Below are positions 10,482-20,262 of a DNA stretch of 64,000 nt, piece by piece. This DNA is from Serratia plymuthica NBRC 102599 (GTDB taxonomy: Bacteria > Pseudomonadota > Gammaproteobacteria > Enterobacterales > Enterobacteriaceae). Position numbers and translations under genes: made by a program. Under the pieces are notes generated by a model. The model made no database searches. It saw nothing but the letters and a program-made list of their open reading frames with translations, and was not told the DNA's origin. Location of the stretch: NCBI RefSeq assembly GCF_001590925.1, contig NZ_BCTU01000005.1:1-64000 (forward strand), read 5' to 3'. Within the stretch, counting starts at the first letter, position 1. Each line of letters starts with the position of its first letter.

Positions 10482-10886
10482 ATGAATATCTCGATGAATG
10501 CGTGGCTGCTGGGCAAAATTGATGACTATAAATTCAGCGTGCGCGATGCCACGGTAGATTTCTACATGGCGGAGGCGTCGCTCAGGCGGCCAGAGTGCAA
10601 TATCAACCATCTGAAACGCTACAATAACGTCAGCCTGAACATGGCCAATCTGTGCCTGGAAAACGGCGATGATGAAAGCTATCTGCACGCGCTCAGCAAA
10701 CTGCATAACCGGCTGATCGTCGAAATCAACAACCCGCAGCGCTGCCAGTTGTTTCGGGTTCAGAGCTATCATTTTGCCCGGCATACCCTGACCTTAATCT
10801 GCCAGAAATATGCGATGGAAGGCACCTGGGAGAAGGCTAACGCCTTCCAGAAGGATTTCGTCAAGCGGGTGCCATTCCAACTGTAA
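10482..10886 (+). CDS. Unrecognised Fur-controlled helical protein
   Basis: 134 residues, no family that I recognise. The composition suggests an all-helical, soluble protein; there is no signal peptide, membrane segment or metal-binding Cys pair (its few cysteines are scattered). Segments such as LKRYNNVSLNMANLCLENGD and ESYLHALSKLHNRLIVEI look like amphipathic helix pairs, so a TPR-like fold is possible but unproven. The ATG at 10482 has only a weak ribosome-binding site; a second ATG at 10494 is the alternative. A strong promoter with a near-ideal Fur box sits 30 bases upstream and the suf operon starts on the other side of the gap. It should be made under iron starvation. It occupies the place of ydiH in E. 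coli but is unrelated to it. Confidence 0.8.
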   Translation: MNISMNAWLLGKIDDYKFSVRDATVDFYMAEASLRRPECNINHLKRYNNVSLNMANLCLENGDDESYLHALSKLHNRLIVEINNPQRCQLFRVQSYHFARHTLTLICQKYAMEGTWEKANAFQKDFVKRVPFQL

Positions 10887-10943
10887 ATGTCTGCGGAACG
10901 GCAACGGAGTACCCGCAGGCAAAGGCGCCTGCGGGTGGGAGGA

Positions 10944-11360
10944 TCAGTCGATGATTGCGGTGGTCAGGCGTGAGGTGCAGCACAACCGGTCGCGCGAATC
11001 GAATATTTCGATCTGCCACACCTGATGCCGTCGGCCAACGTGCAGCGCGCGGCATACACCACGCACCTGCCCTTCAAATACCGCCCGCAAATGGTTGGCG
11101 TTGATTTCCAGCCCTACCACTTTCTGCTCCCCTTCGCTGCACAGATAACCGGCCATCGATCCCATCGACTCCGCCAGCACCACCGACGCCCCGCCGTGCA
11201 ACAGCCCGAAAGGTTGCCGGGTACGGTGGTCCACCGGCATCGTGGCTTCAAGAAAATCGTCTTCCAGCCGGGTGAAGTGAATCCCCACATGGCTCACCAT
11301 GCATCCCTCACCGGCGCGGTTTAACTGCTCCAGCGTCGTTTCTCGTTTCCACAATTTCAC
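10944..11360 (-). CDS. menI: 1,4-dihydroxy-2-naphthoyl-CoA hydrolase
   Basis: 138 residues, hotdog-fold thioesterase of the YdiI/MenI type. It releases 1,4-dihydroxy-2-naphthoate from its CoA ester in menaquinone synthesis. The motif QPFGLLHGGASVVLAES holds the catalytic Glu at its end, and VVGLEINANHLR is also conserved. It starts in the stop of ydiJ (ATGA overlap), so the two are co-transcribed, as in E. coli. Confidence 0.93.
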   Translation of the reverse strand: MKLWKRETTLEQLNRAGEGCMVSHVGIHFTRLEDDFLEATMPVDHRTRQPFGLLHGGASVVLAESMGSMAGYLCSEGEQKVVGLEINANHLRAVFEGQVRGVCRALHVGRRHQVWQIEIFDSRDRLCCTSRLTTAIID

Positions 11361-14300
11361 GCAATCATCTCCAGAAGTGCCTGTAACGGGTGGCGCACGC
11401 CGTTACCCTCAATGCGTTTGACCTGGCTGCGACAGGAATAACCGGTCGCCAGACAGCGTTGCCGCGGCAAACGTTGCAACGCCTGATGCCATGATAGCTC
11501 ATAAATCCCGAGCGAATTCTCCAGGTTCTTCACTTCGTGCCCGTAGGTGCCCGCCATGCCGCAACAGCCCACGCTGACATTTTCCAGCCTGGCCCCGAAA
11601 CGGGAGAAGATCGACGCCCAATGCTGGCCGCTGGCCGGCAGCGCCGTGGTTTCGGTACAGTGGCCAAACAAGTACCAGGCCTCACCGGTCGCCGGTTGTT
11701 CGGCACGTTCCGCCAGCAGCTGTTGCAGCCATTCATGCACCAGTTGCACCTGGAAGTCACCGCGAGTTTCGCCGAGGATCTCGTTATATTCGTCGCGATA
11801 GCACAGCACCAGCGCCGGATCGACCCCTACCAGCGGCATCCCGAGTTTCGCCACCCGGTTGAGGAAATCGGCGGTTTTGCGCGCGGTGCGGGCAAAGCGC
11901 GTCAAGAAACCTTTGATATGCTGCGCCTTGCCGTTCGGTGAGAAGGGCAGCAACACCGGCTGGTAACCGAGCTTTTCCACCAGCCGCACAAAGTCCGCCA
12001 CCACCTTGGCGTCGTAATAGCTGGTGAAAGGATCCTGCACGATCAGCACGTGTTGCTCGCGTTGTTCGGCGCTCAACGCTTCCAGTTGCTCCAGCGTCAT
12101 GGTCAAGGCGCCGTGGCCGGAAAGTTGCTGACGCAGTGTCGGGCTGGAGAGCATCGGCAAATCGACCATGCCGATAGTGCTGCGGCTCAGCTCACGCACC
12201 CAAGGCTGGCGGAAGAAGAAATTGAATACCTTCGGCGCTTTTGCCATCAGCGGCGTATAGCTTTCAACCCCGGCGACCATATAGTCACGCGCCGGCCGCA
12301 GATAACGGGTGTGATACAGCTGCAGGAAACGCGAGCGGAAACCCGGCACGTCAATTTTAATCGGGCATTGGGTGGAACAGGCTTTACAGGCCAGGCAGCC
12401 GGACATCGCCTCTTTCACCTCGTGCGAAAAATCATATTCGCCTTTGCCGGCGTACCAGCTGTTGCGGGTTTTCTCGATCAAGGTACGGAAGCTAAGACGC
12501 TGCTGCGGCAGTTGCTGTTCCAGCACCAGCGGGTCTACCCCCTGTTCGGACAGCAGGCGCAACCATTCGCGCACCAGCGCCGCACGGCCTTTTGGCGAGT
12601 GAATGCGGCTACCGGTGATCTTCATCGACGGGCACATCGGGCTGCGCACATCAAAGTTAAAACACAAGCCGTTGCCGTTACACTCCATGGCGCCACGGAA
12701 CGAGGTACGCACCTCTACCGGGATACGGCGGTCGAGTGTGCCGCGCTTGGCCGCGTCCACTTTCATCATCGGGGCATCAACGCCCAACGGCGGGCAAATT
12801 TTACCGGGGTTAAGGCGGTTATTCGGATCGAACGCGGCCTTGATGCGGCGCAACTCTTCGTACAGCTGCTCACCGAAGAATTCCGGGCTGTATTCGGCGC
12901 GGAAACCTTTGCCGTGTTCGCCCCACAGCAATCCACCATATTTGGCGGTCAGCGCCACCACCTGGTCGGAAAGCTGCTTCATCAGCACTTCTTGCTGCGG
13001 ATCGCACATGTCGAGCGCAGGCCGCACGTGCAATACGCCGGCATCCACATGGCCGAACATGCCGTAACTGAGGTTATGGCTGTCCAGCAACTGGCGGAAC
13101 TCGACAATGTAATCGGCCAAATGCTGCGGCGGCACGCAGGTATCCTCGGCGAAAGGAATAGGCTTGGCGCGTCCTTTGGCGTTGCCCAACAGCCCGACCG
13201 CCTTCTTGCGCATGTTATAGATCCGCTCGATGCCGACCAGGTCCCCGCAGATCTGATAGCCAATCACGCCGCCCTGCTTCTCGCGGATTAACTCGTCCAG
13301 CCGCAGACACAGCGTTTCCATCTGCTGGTCGATCAGCGCCTTGTCATCCCCGGCAAATTCGACGATGTTCAGACCCAGCATCTCTTTATCCGGCACGTTG
13401 GTGATCAATTCACTCACCGAATGCCAGACAATATCTTCCCGCGCCAGGTTCAATACCTTGGAATCAATGGTCTCTACCGACAGCGCCTTGGCCTCCACCA
13501 TGAACGGGGCGTTGCGCAGGGCGGAATCAAAGGAGTCATATTTCACGTTAACCAGGCGACGTACCTTCGGCAGCGGCGTGATATCCAGACGCGCCTCGGT
13601 GATAAACGCCAGCGTGCCCTCTGCACCGGTCAAAATGCGCGTTAGATCGAAGGTTTGCAGATCGTCACTGAACACATGCCGCAGGTCGTAGCCGGTCAGG
13701 AAACGGTTTAATTTGGGGAATTTCTCCAGGATCAGCGCACGCTGGTCGCGGCAGCTATTCAGTACCCTATGGTAGATCCGGCCTTCAACGGTATCTTCCA
13801 TAGCAATCGTTTCCGCCAGCGATGTCGGCATAGCGCGGGTGTCGATCATATCGCCCCCCAGCAGCACCGCCCGCAGGCCCAAAACGTGATCGGAGGTTTT
13901 GCCATACACCAGCGAGCCTTGGCCGGAAGCATCGGTGTTGATCATGCCACCCAGCGTCGCGCGGTTACTGGTAGAAAGTTCCGGCGAGAAGAAATAGCCG
14001 AACGGCCGCAGATACTGGTTAAGCTGGTCTTTGATGACCCCGGCTTCAACCTTCACCCACCCCTGTTCGACATTGATTTCAAGAATGCGGTTCATATGGC
14101 GCGACATATCCACCACGATGCCGGTGTTGAGGGCCTGGCCGTTGGTGCCGGTGCCGCCGCCGCGCGGGCTGAAGGTCAACGCGCTAAAGCGCTCCTCTCC
14201 CGCCAGGCGCGCAATCAACGCCACATCCGCAGTGGAACGGGGAAACACCACCGCGTCAGGCAACAGCTGATAGATGCTGTTGTCGGTCGCCATCGTCAGC

Positions 14301-14413
14301 CGATCAGCGTAGCTGGTCGCAATATCGCCGTTGAATCCGTTTTGCTTTAAGGCTTCCAAAAAGTCGAGCACCCGTTGAATGAGGCCGGGTGCCTGAGAAA
14401 TCTGTGGGATCAT
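11357..14413 (-). CDS. ydiJ: FAD-linked oxidoreductase with Fe-S domain, YdiJ
   Basis: 1018 residues. The N-terminal half is a FAD-binding domain of the D-lactate/glycolate oxidase type (PRGGGTGTNGQAL around residue 85) followed by an FAD-oxidase C-terminal domain. The C-terminal half is a GlpC-like Fe-S part with CLACKACSTQCP (around residue 670), although the usual second four-Cys motif was not seen, and a CCGMAGT motif near the end. Members of this family oxidise 2-hydroxyacids such as D-2-hydroxyglutarate or D-lactate and pass electrons to a quinone or other acceptor; the substrate cannot be read from sequence. It depends on Fe-S clusters, which fits its place next to suf. Confidence 0.93.
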   Translation of the reverse strand: MIPQISQAPGLIQRVLDFLEALKQNGFNGDIATSYADRLTMATDNSIYQLLPDAVVFPRSTADVALIARLAGEERFSALTFSPRGGGTGTNGQALNTGIVVDMSRHMNRILEINVEQGWVKVEAGVIKDQLNQYLRPFGYFFSPELSTSNRATLGGMINTDASGQGSLVYGKTSDHVLGLRAVLLGGDMIDTRAMPTSLAETIAMEDTVEGRIYHRVLNSCRDQRALILEKFPKLNRFLTGYDLRHVFSDDLQTFDLTRILTGAEGTLAFITEARLDITPLPKVRRLVNVKYDSFDSALRNAPFMVEAKALSVETIDSKVLNLAREDIVWHSVSELITNVPDKEMLGLNIVEFAGDDKALIDQQMETLCLRLDELIREKQGGVIGYQICGDLVGIERIYNMRKKAVGLLGNAKGRAKPIPFAEDTCVPPQHLADYIVEFRQLLDSHNLSYGMFGHVDAGVLHVRPALDMCDPQQEVLMKQLSDQVVALTAKYGGLLWGEHGKGFRAEYSPEFFGEQLYEELRRIKAAFDPNNRLNPGKICPPLGVDAPMMKVDAAKRGTLDRRIPVEVRTSFRGAMECNGNGLCFNFDVRSPMCPSMKITGSRIHSPKGRAALVREWLRLLSEQGVDPLVLEQQLPQQRLSFRTLIEKTRNSWYAGKGEYDFSHEVKEAMSGCLACKACSTQCPIKIDVPGFRSRFLQLYHTRYLRPARDYMVAGVESYTPLMAKAPKVFNFFFRQPWVRELSRSTIGMVDLPMLSSPTLRQQLSGHGALTMTLEQLEALSAEQREQHVLIVQDPFTSYYDAKVVADFVRLVEKLGYQPVLLPFSPNGKAQHIKGFLTRFARTARKTADFLNRVAKLGMPLVGVDPALVLCYRDEYNEILGETRGDFQVQLVHEWLQQLLAERAEQPATGEAWYLFGHCTETTALPASGQHWASIFSRFGARLENVSVGCCGMAGTYGHEVKNLENSLGIYELSWHQALQRLPRQRCLATGYSCRSQVKRIEGNGVRHPLQALLEMIA

Positions 14414-14724
14414 TCGCTTTTTTGACCCTGTCTGTCTATTTTTTATGCGTTAATATACGCTGAATCAGGTCTTTACCCGTCGCCTTTCAGGCTGCGGCGT
14501 TGTAGGCTGCAACTTGAAATTCATAGGGTATATTCAGACCCACCCTACTTTTTATTGATGCTGAAAACTAACATACTCGTTTAGTGAAGGCATTCACATT
14601 ATCACAATTACCCCGCTACAGAATGGCGTGCGATAAAAGGTGCGCCGCATTGTGAAAAATGGCGAAAATGCACCATGCTTAGCGGGTACAAAGGATTTAA
14701 CTTACCAGGATGAGAACCTAATTC
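14414..14724. other. ydiJ / ydiK divergent intergenic region
   Basis: 311 bases between divergent genes, expected to hold both promoters. TTAATAT (14451-14457) could serve as a -10 element, but I see no operator that I can name and no small gene. Confidence 0.4.
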
Positions 14725-15825
14725 ATGACACTCCCGCACTCCCGATACGATTTGCCACGGATTATTTTTGGCGTGCTGTTTATCGTCATCATGATCGTCG
14801 CCTGTTTTTGGGTCATTCAACCCTTTATTCTCGGCTTCGCCTGGGCGGGCATGGTGGTCATCGCCACCTGGCCGCTGCTGATAAAACTGCAAAAACTGCT
14901 GTGGGGCCGACGCTCGCTGGCGGTACTGGTCATGACACTGCTGCTGATCCTGCTGTTTATCCTGCCGATTTCGCTGCTGGTCAGCAGCGTGGTGGATAAC
15001 AGCGCGCCAGTCGTTGCCTGGGCCAGCACCCCCGGCAAGCTGCATATTCCCGATCTGGCCTGGTTGCAATCGATCCCGATGATCGGCAACAAAGTTTATA
15101 ACAGCTACCACACTCTGGTGAATGCCGGCGGCGCAGCGCTGTTGGCGAAGATCCAACCTTACTTCGGTCAGACCGCCACCTGGTTTGTCGCGCAAGCGGC
15201 GCATATCGGCCGTTTCCTGCTGCACTGTACGCTGATGTTGCTGTTCAGCGTGCTGCTGTATGCGCGGGGTGAACAAGTGGCCCTGGGTATTCGCCATTTT
15301 GCGGCACGTCTTGCGGCCGAGCGCGGCGACGCGGCGGTGGTGCTGGGTGGCCAGGCGATCCGCGCGGTAGCGCTGGGCGTTGTGGTGACGGCGCTGGTGC
15401 AATCGGTTCTGGGCGGGATTGGCCTGGCGGTGTCCGGCATTCCTGCCGCCACCTTGCTGACGGTGCTGATATTCATCTGCTGCGTGGCGCAATTGGGGCC
15501 GTTACTGGTGCTGGTGCCGGCGATTATCTGGTTGTACTGGAGCGGCGACACCACCTGGGGCACCGTCCTGTTGGTGTGGAGCTGCGTGGTTGCCACGCTG
15601 GATAACGTGTTGCGGCCGGTGCTGATCCGCATGGGCGCCGATCTGCCGATGCTCCTGATCCTGTCCGGCGTTATCGGCGGCCTGCTGGCCTTCGGCATGA
15701 TCGGCCTGTTTATCGGCCCGGTGGTGTTGGCGGTATCTTATCGTCTGCTCACTGCCTGGATGGACGAAACGCCAGAACCCACGGCCGATCTGGATGAAGT
15801 CGCCAAAGAGTTGGAAGAGCGGTAA
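14725..15825 (+). CDS. ydiK: PerM/AI-2E family inner-membrane protein YdiK
   Basis: 366 residues, inner-membrane protein of the AI-2 exporter/PerM superfamily. Hydrophobic segments cluster as two near the N-terminus (about 14-60), one near 70-90, and four to five in the C-terminal half, where the family core lies. The exact substrate is not known; some relatives export autoinducer-2 and others are ion antiporters. The C-terminal tail is acidic and cytosolic. It stands alone, followed by a perfect 12-bp hairpin and then rprA. Confidence 0.85.
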   Translation: MTLPHSRYDLPRIIFGVLFIVIMIVACFWVIQPFILGFAWAGMVVIATWPLLIKLQKLLWGRRSLAVLVMTLLLILLFILPISLLVSSVVDNSAPVVAWASTPGKLHIPDLAWLQSIPMIGNKVYNSYHTLVNAGGAALLAKIQPYFGQTATWFVAQAAHIGRFLLHCTLMLLFSVLLYARGEQVALGIRHFAARLAAERGDAAVVLGGQAIRAVALGVVVTALVQSVLGGIGLAVSGIPAATLLTVLIFICCVAQLGPLLVLVPAIIWLYWSGDTTWGTVLLVWSCVVATLDNVLRPVLIRMGADLPMLLILSGVIGGLLAFGMIGLFIGPVVLAVSYRLLTAWMDETPEPTADLDEVAKELEER

Positions 15826-15831
15826 TTCCCC

Positions 15832-15859
15832 TATTCTGCCCGGGCAACCGGGCAGAATA
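15832..15859 (+). terminator. Hairpin after ydiK (terminator without T run)
   Basis: TATTCTGCCCGG-gcaa-CCGGGCAGAATA, a perfect 12-bp stem with a tetraloop seven bases after the ydiK stop. No T run follows, so it may need Rho or act as an RNA stability element. Confidence 0.55.
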
Positions 15860-16022
15860 CCCTCAGCAGACTCCCGGTTCATTTCCGGCCTTCGAATTCA
15901 CTCTCTGCCATAATATAACCGCCCGCTAGAGCACATTAATTAAACATGCCGAGTGAATGCATCTTTATACGATAAAGATAAAATAAGCGTTCAGAAAAAT
16001 AAATCATGAGGCAAGTATTTAT

Positions 16023-16073
16023 TAGGATGATTCTTAATGACTGGCAGGCTTTAAATATCTAGTATTATTACCA
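16023..16073 (+). promoter_or_regulatory. rprA promoter with RcsB-box-like site
   Basis: TAGGATGATTCTTA (16023-16036) matches 12 of 14 positions of the reverse complement of the RcsAB consensus TAAGAATATTCCTA. A -10 (TATTAT at 16063-16068, or TAGTAT at 16060-16065) follows with no good -35, as expected for an activator-dependent promoter. RcsB activation of rprA is established in E. coli; here it is inferred. Confidence 0.7.
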
Positions 16074-16182
16074 TCTATTGCTTCAAATCACTGATTTTAA
16101 AGCAAGCTTTCCAAACAATGTAATGCCATACATGTAAATTGCTGTGTGTAGTCTTTGCCCGTCTCTTGATGGGCTTTTTTTT
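16074..16182 (+). ncRNA. rprA: Small RNA RprA
   Basis: Recognised by its 3' part, which matches E. coli RprA from memory: the AATTGCTGTGTGTAGTC core (16138-16154) and the Rho-independent terminator GCCCGTCtcttGATGGGC-T8 (16157-16182). The 5' part can form the same type of first hairpin (TTGCTTCAAATCA pairing with TGATTTTAAAGCAA). It also has the right place, just after ydiK. RprA is an Hfq-dependent sRNA that activates rpoS translation and represses csgD, among other targets, in response to envelope stress through Rcs. The 5' end is estimated from the -10 position. Confidence 0.85.
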
Positions 16183-16236
16183 ATTCTTTTTTTGACCCCG
16201 GCGATTTTCTCACCGGCACTATTTACATTCAGCAAT

Positions 16237-16265
16237 AAAAAAACCGTAACCTGAGTTACGGTTTT
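16237..16265 (-). terminator. ppsA terminator
   Basis: AAAACCGTAAC-ctga-GTTACGGTTTT, flanked by A and T runs and thus usable from both sides. On the minus strand it ends ppsA about 30 bases after the stop. Confidence 0.85.
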
Positions 16266-16294
16266 GCTTCAGCAATTAATCTGGCGATGAAGAG

Positions 16295-18673
16295 TTATTT
16301 TTTCTTCGACAGATTGATCCAGGTTTGCACCACGGTATCCGGATTGAGGGACAGGCTGTCAATGCCCTGCTCCATCAGCCATTCGGCGAAATCCTCATGA
16401 TCGGATGGCCCCTGGCCACAAATACCCACGTATTTGCCATGACGCTTAGCGGCCTGAATCGCCATCGACAGCAGCGCCTTCACCGCTTCGTTGCGTTCAT
16501 CAAACAGTTCCGACACCACGCCAGAATCGCGGTCCAACCCCAGCGTCAACTGAGTCATGTCGTTAGAGCCGATCGAGAAGCCGTCAAAGTGCTCCAGGAA
16601 CTGATCCGCCAACAGCGCATTGGACGGAATTTCACACATCATGATCACTTTCAGGCCGTTCTCGCCGCGCTTAAGACCCTGACGTGCCAACTCCGCAACC
16701 ACCGCCTCCGCCTGCGCTACGGTGCGAACAAAGGGCACCATGATCTCGACGTTGGTGAGGCCCATGTCGTTGCGCACACGTTTTACCGCATCGCACTCCA
16801 TCGCAAAGCAATCGCGGAAGCTGTCCGACACGTAGCGGCCTGCCCCACGGAAGCCCAGCATTGGGTTCTCTTCGTGCGGTTCATACTTCTCGCCGCCCAC
16901 CAAGTTGGCGTATTCATTGGATTTGAAATCGGACAGACGAACGATCACCCGTTTCGGCCAGAATGCCGCACCCAGCGTGGCGATCCCTTCCGTCAGGCGG
17001 CCCACATAGAACTCGACCGGGTGGTCATAGCCCAGCATCAACGCCTTGATTTCGTTCTGAAGCGCCGGGGTTTGTTGATCGAACTCCAGCAACGCCTTTG
17101 GATGGACGCCAATCATGCGGTTGATGATAAATTCCAGACGGGCCAGGCCCACGCCTTCATTCGGTAAACGCGCAAAATCGAAAGCCCGATCCGGGTTACC
17201 GACGTTCATCATGATTTTCAACGGCAGGTCCGGCAATTCGGTCACTTCAGAGCTCTGTACGGTAAAGTCGATCATATCGCTGTACACGAAGCCGGTATCG
17301 CCTTCCGCACAGGAAACGGTGACGTTCTGGCCGTCTTTCAGCAAATCGGTGGCGTTGCCACAGCCGACTACCGCCGGGATACCCAGCTCGCGAGCGATAA
17401 TCGCCGCGTGGCAGGTACGCCCCCCACGGTTGGTGACTATCGCCGCCGCTTTCTTCATGATCGGTTCCCAGTCCGGGTCGGTCATGTCGGTAACCAGCAC
17501 GTCACCCGGCAGAATACGATCCATTTCGCTGATGCTGTGGATCACCTTCACCGGGCCGGCACCAATGCGATGGCCGATAGCTCGCCCTTCCACCAGCACC
17601 GTACTTGTGCCGTTAAGCTGATAACGTTCCATCGTCTGCTCGTTGGAACGCACGGTTTCTGGACGTGCCTGCACAATCAGCAATTTTCCGGTATGGCCGT
17701 CTTTGGCCCACTCGATGTCCATCGGGCGGCCGTAATGTTTTTCGATCAAAATCGCCTGATGCGCCAGCGCTTCCACTTCCTGGTCGGTCAAAGAGAAACG
17801 ATTGCGTTGCTGCTCTGGCACATCTTCGATTTGCACCTGTTTGCCGTGATCCAGCGAAGGCGCGTACACCATGCGGATTTTCTTCGAGCCGAGGTTGCGG
17901 CGGACGATAGCCGGATTGCCGCGTAGCAGCGTCGGTTTGTGCACATAGAACTCATCCGGGTTCACCGCGCCCTGCACCACCATTTCGCCCAGGCCGAAGG
18001 CGGACGTAATAAACACCACCTGATCAAAGCCCGACTCGGTATCAATGGTGAACATCACGCCGGAAGACGCCAGGTCGGAACGTACCATGCGCTGTACGCC
18101 GGCCGACAAGGCTACACCGCGGTGGTCATAGCCCTGATGTACGCGATACGAGATGGCGCGGTCGTTAAACAGCGAGGCGAAAACGTGTTTGATCGCCACC
18201 ATGACAGCGTCGATGCCCTGGACGTTGAGGAAGGTTTCCTGCTGGCCGGCAAAAGAGGCATCCGGCATGTCTTCCGCGGTCGCGGAGGAACGCACGGCAA
18301 ACGAGGCTTCCGGTTCGCCGTCCGCCAGCTGTTGGTAAGCCAGGTTAATTTCGCGCTCGAATTCCGCATGGAATGGCGTGTCGATGACCCATTGGCGGAT
18401 TTGCGCGCCGGCCTTGGCCAGTTGAGCAACATCGTCAACGTCAGTTTGATCCAGTAATTGATAGATGCGCTGGTTAACACCGCTTTGCTCGAGGAAATCG
18501 TTAAACGCCTGTGCGGTGGTGGCAAAACCGTTTGGTACGGCCACGCCCAAATCGGAAAGATTGGTGATCATTTCACCGAGGGAGGCATTTTTGCCGCCGA
18601 CACGGTCAACGTCGTGCATGCCGAGCTGGTTGTACCAAAGCACATTACGCAAGTCTGGGCCATTGTTGGACAT
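16295..18673 (-). CDS. ppsA: Phosphoenolpyruvate synthase
   Basis: 792 residues, the same as E. coli PpsA. It makes PEP from pyruvate and ATP with release of AMP and phosphate, for gluconeogenesis. It has the N-terminal ATP-grasp domain, the phospho-His swivel domain with [13 protein letters not shown] (around residue 420) and the C-terminal PEP/pyruvate-binding barrel. The Thr two residues before the catalytic His is the residue phosphorylated by PpsR in the family. I chose the ATG at 18673; the longer in-frame ORF upstream has no support. PpsR is encoded divergently, and a Cra-like site lies upstream. Confidence 0.97.
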   Translation of the reverse strand: MSNNGPDLRNVLWYNQLGMHDVDRVGGKNASLGEMITNLSDLGVAVPNGFATTAQAFNDFLEQSGVNQRIYQLLDQTDVDDVAQLAKAGAQIRQWVIDTPFHAEFEREINLAYQQLADGEPEASFAVRSSATAEDMPDASFAGQQETFLNVQGIDAVMVAIKHVFASLFNDRAISYRVHQGYDHRGVALSAGVQRMVRSDLASSGVMFTIDTESGFDQVVFITSAFGLGEMVVQGAVNPDEFYVHKPTLLRGNPAIVRRNLGSKKIRMVYAPSLDHGKQVQIEDVPEQQRNRFSLTDQEVEALAHQAILIEKHYGRPMDIEWAKDGHTGKLLIVQARPETVRSNEQTMERYQLNGTSTVLVEGRAIGHRIGAGPVKVIHSISEMDRILPGDVLVTDMTDPDWEPIMKKAAAIVTNRGGRTCHAAIIARELGIPAVVGCGNATDLLKDGQNVTVSCAEGDTGFVYSDMIDFTVQSSEVTELPDLPLKIMMNVGNPDRAFDFARLPNEGVGLARLEFIINRMIGVHPKALLEFDQQTPALQNEIKALMLGYDHPVEFYVGRLTEGIATLGAAFWPKRVIVRLSDFKSNEYANLVGGEKYEPHEENPMLGFRGAGRYVSDSFRDCFAMECDAVKRVRNDMGLTNVEIMVPFVRTVAQAEAVVAELARQGLKRGENGLKVIMMCEIPSNALLADQFLEHFDGFSIGSNDMTQLTLGLDRDSGVVSELFDERNEAVKALLSMAIQAAKRHGKYVGICGQGPSDHEDFAEWLMEQGIDSLSLNPDTVVQTWINLSKKK

Positions 18674-19205
18674 CGAGACAATCCTTATTGCTATCAGTAG
18701 GGTATAGACGGATTTAATTCGTTTGCTTTCTTGGGCGCCGACAAAACGGAGCCAACTCAGACTAGCACAATGATCCATAGGAAATGGAAAGGTGAATCGA
18801 TCAACCCGATGAAGAAAGTGGATTTTCGGAAAATTACCTGAACGGCGAAATTTGACTGGAATCGTTCCCTGTGGCACTAAAAGCTTAAATCTCAACAAAT
18901 TAAGTATTTTTTAAACTTCAGTTTTAAAGACCATTCAAACTCAATGGCTTTTGATGAACATAACGCCAATGCGCTGAACATTCCACCACTGAAAATAAAC
19001 TCTGCTTTTTCATAAAAATTAAAATAACGTTTCATCTGAAAAACCTGTGGTTCATGATTCTCCCTGCCTCGAAAATTAATGACCAACTCTGCCCGCATTA
19101 TCACATTTTTTTTGCCCGCCCCTTTACCGCCGGTAAACCTGAAGCCCATGATACTGTTAAGCAGTCGATACAACTGCATCACCGTTTTCAGGTAAGGAGC
19201 CTCGG
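18674..19205. other. ppsA / ppsR divergent intergenic region
   Basis: 532 bases. The ppsA side holds a Cra-like site and a -10 element (listed separately). The middle (about 18890-19090) is A/T-rich. The ppsR side has a good ribosome-binding site (AAGGAG near 19194). I see no gene here. Confidence 0.5.
18759..18806 (-). promoter_or_regulatory. ppsA promoter with Cra (FruR)-like site
   Basis: GGTGAATCGATCAACC (18791-18806) matches 12 of 16 positions of the Cra consensus. On the minus strand TAGTCT (18759-18764) could be the -10, giving a start near 18752 and placing the Cra centre at about -46. Activation of ppsA by Cra from such a position is known in E. coli. Confidence 0.6.
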
Positions 19206-20027
19206 GTGGAAAGAAGCGTTTTTTATATTTCGGATGGCACGGCGATCACCGCCGAAGTATTGGGCCACGCGGTTTTATCTCAGTTCCCGGTCAAGGCCAC
19301 CACCTTTACGTTGCCTTTCGTTGAAACCGAAGCGCGGGCCCGCGGAGTCTGCCAACAGATTAACGATATTTATCGCGATACTGGCGTGCGCCCGTTGGTG
19401 TTTTATTCCATCATTTCGCCGGAAGTGCGTAATGTCATCACCCAGAGCGAAGGCTTTTGCCAGGATATCGTTCAGGCGCTGGTCGGCCCTCTGCAGGGCG
19501 AACTGGACGTTGAACCCACGCCGGTGCCGAACCGCACCCACGGGCTGACGGCCAGCAACCTCGGTAAATATGATGCCCGTATCGCCGCCATTGACTACAC
19601 GTTAGCCCATGATGACGGCATATCGCTACGTAATCTCGATCAGGCTCAGGTCATACTGTTGGGCGTATCCCGCTGCGGCAAAACCCCCACCAGCCTGTAT
19701 CTGGCCATGCAGTTCGGGATCCGCGCCGCCAACTATCCGTTTACCGCCGACGATATGGACAATTTGCATCTCCCCGCCGCGCTGAAACCGTTTCAGCATA
19801 AACTGTTCGGGCTGACCATCGATCCGGAGCGGCTGGCCGCCATCCGTGAAGAACGCCGAGAAAACAGCCGTTATGCCTCCCTTCGCCAGTGCCGGATGGA
19901 GCTTGCCGAAGTCGAAGCGCTGTTCCGCAAGAACCAGATTCGCTATCTGAATACCACCAACTATTCGGTGGAGGAAATCTCCACTAAAATCCTGGATATT
20001 CTTGGCATGAGTCGCCGCATGTTCTAG
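19206..20027 (+). CDS. ppsR: PEP synthase regulatory kinase/phosphorylase PpsR
   Basis: 273 residues, DUF299 family. It both inactivates PEP synthase by ADP-dependent phosphorylation of a Thr and reactivates it by phosphate-dependent removal. The P-loop-like [11 protein letters not shown] (near residue 150) and the C-terminal [17 protein letters not shown] are conserved. It starts with GTG at 19206; AAGGAG lies 6-7 bases upstream, and the next Met codons lie far inside the domain. Its target ppsA is divergently encoded next to it. Confidence 0.95.
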   Translation: MERSVFYISDGTAITAEVLGHAVLSQFPVKATTFTLPFVETEARARGVCQQINDIYRDTGVRPLVFYSIISPEVRNVITQSEGFCQDIVQALVGPLQGELDVEPTPVPNRTHGLTASNLGKYDARIAAIDYTLAHDDGISLRNLDQAQVILLGVSRCGKTPTSLYLAMQFGIRAANYPFTADDMDNLHLPAALKPFQHKLFGLTIDPERLAAIREERRENSRYASLRQCRMELAEVEALFRKNQIRYLNTTNYSVEEISTKILDILGMSRRMF

Positions 20028-20262
20028 GCAGCATGGCGCTCGCCGCTAACAACTAGCCTGGCCGTGCGCTCTCCCGGCAGTGGCATTTTCCCTGCCGTCT
20101 GCCACTGATCTCCCCGCAGACCCTGATTTTTGTGCTTTTTTTAGTGGCTTCGATCAACAGAACACAATTTCTACGGTTGAATTCACCGATTTTTACGTTA
20201 TTGTGATCGGCATCACTTCCCGGCACTCCTGCCGCAGCGAAGAAAAGTCTTTAGAGAAAATC

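Noticed and set aside
12050-13291. 413-codon open frame on the plus strand
   Set aside because: Antisense to ydiJ; no recognisable domains and the same shadow composition.
18892-19182. 96-codon open frame on the minus strand between ppsA and ppsR
   Set aside because: A/T-rich intergenic DNA, no ribosome-binding site, no family features, and it would cover the promoter region of ppsR.
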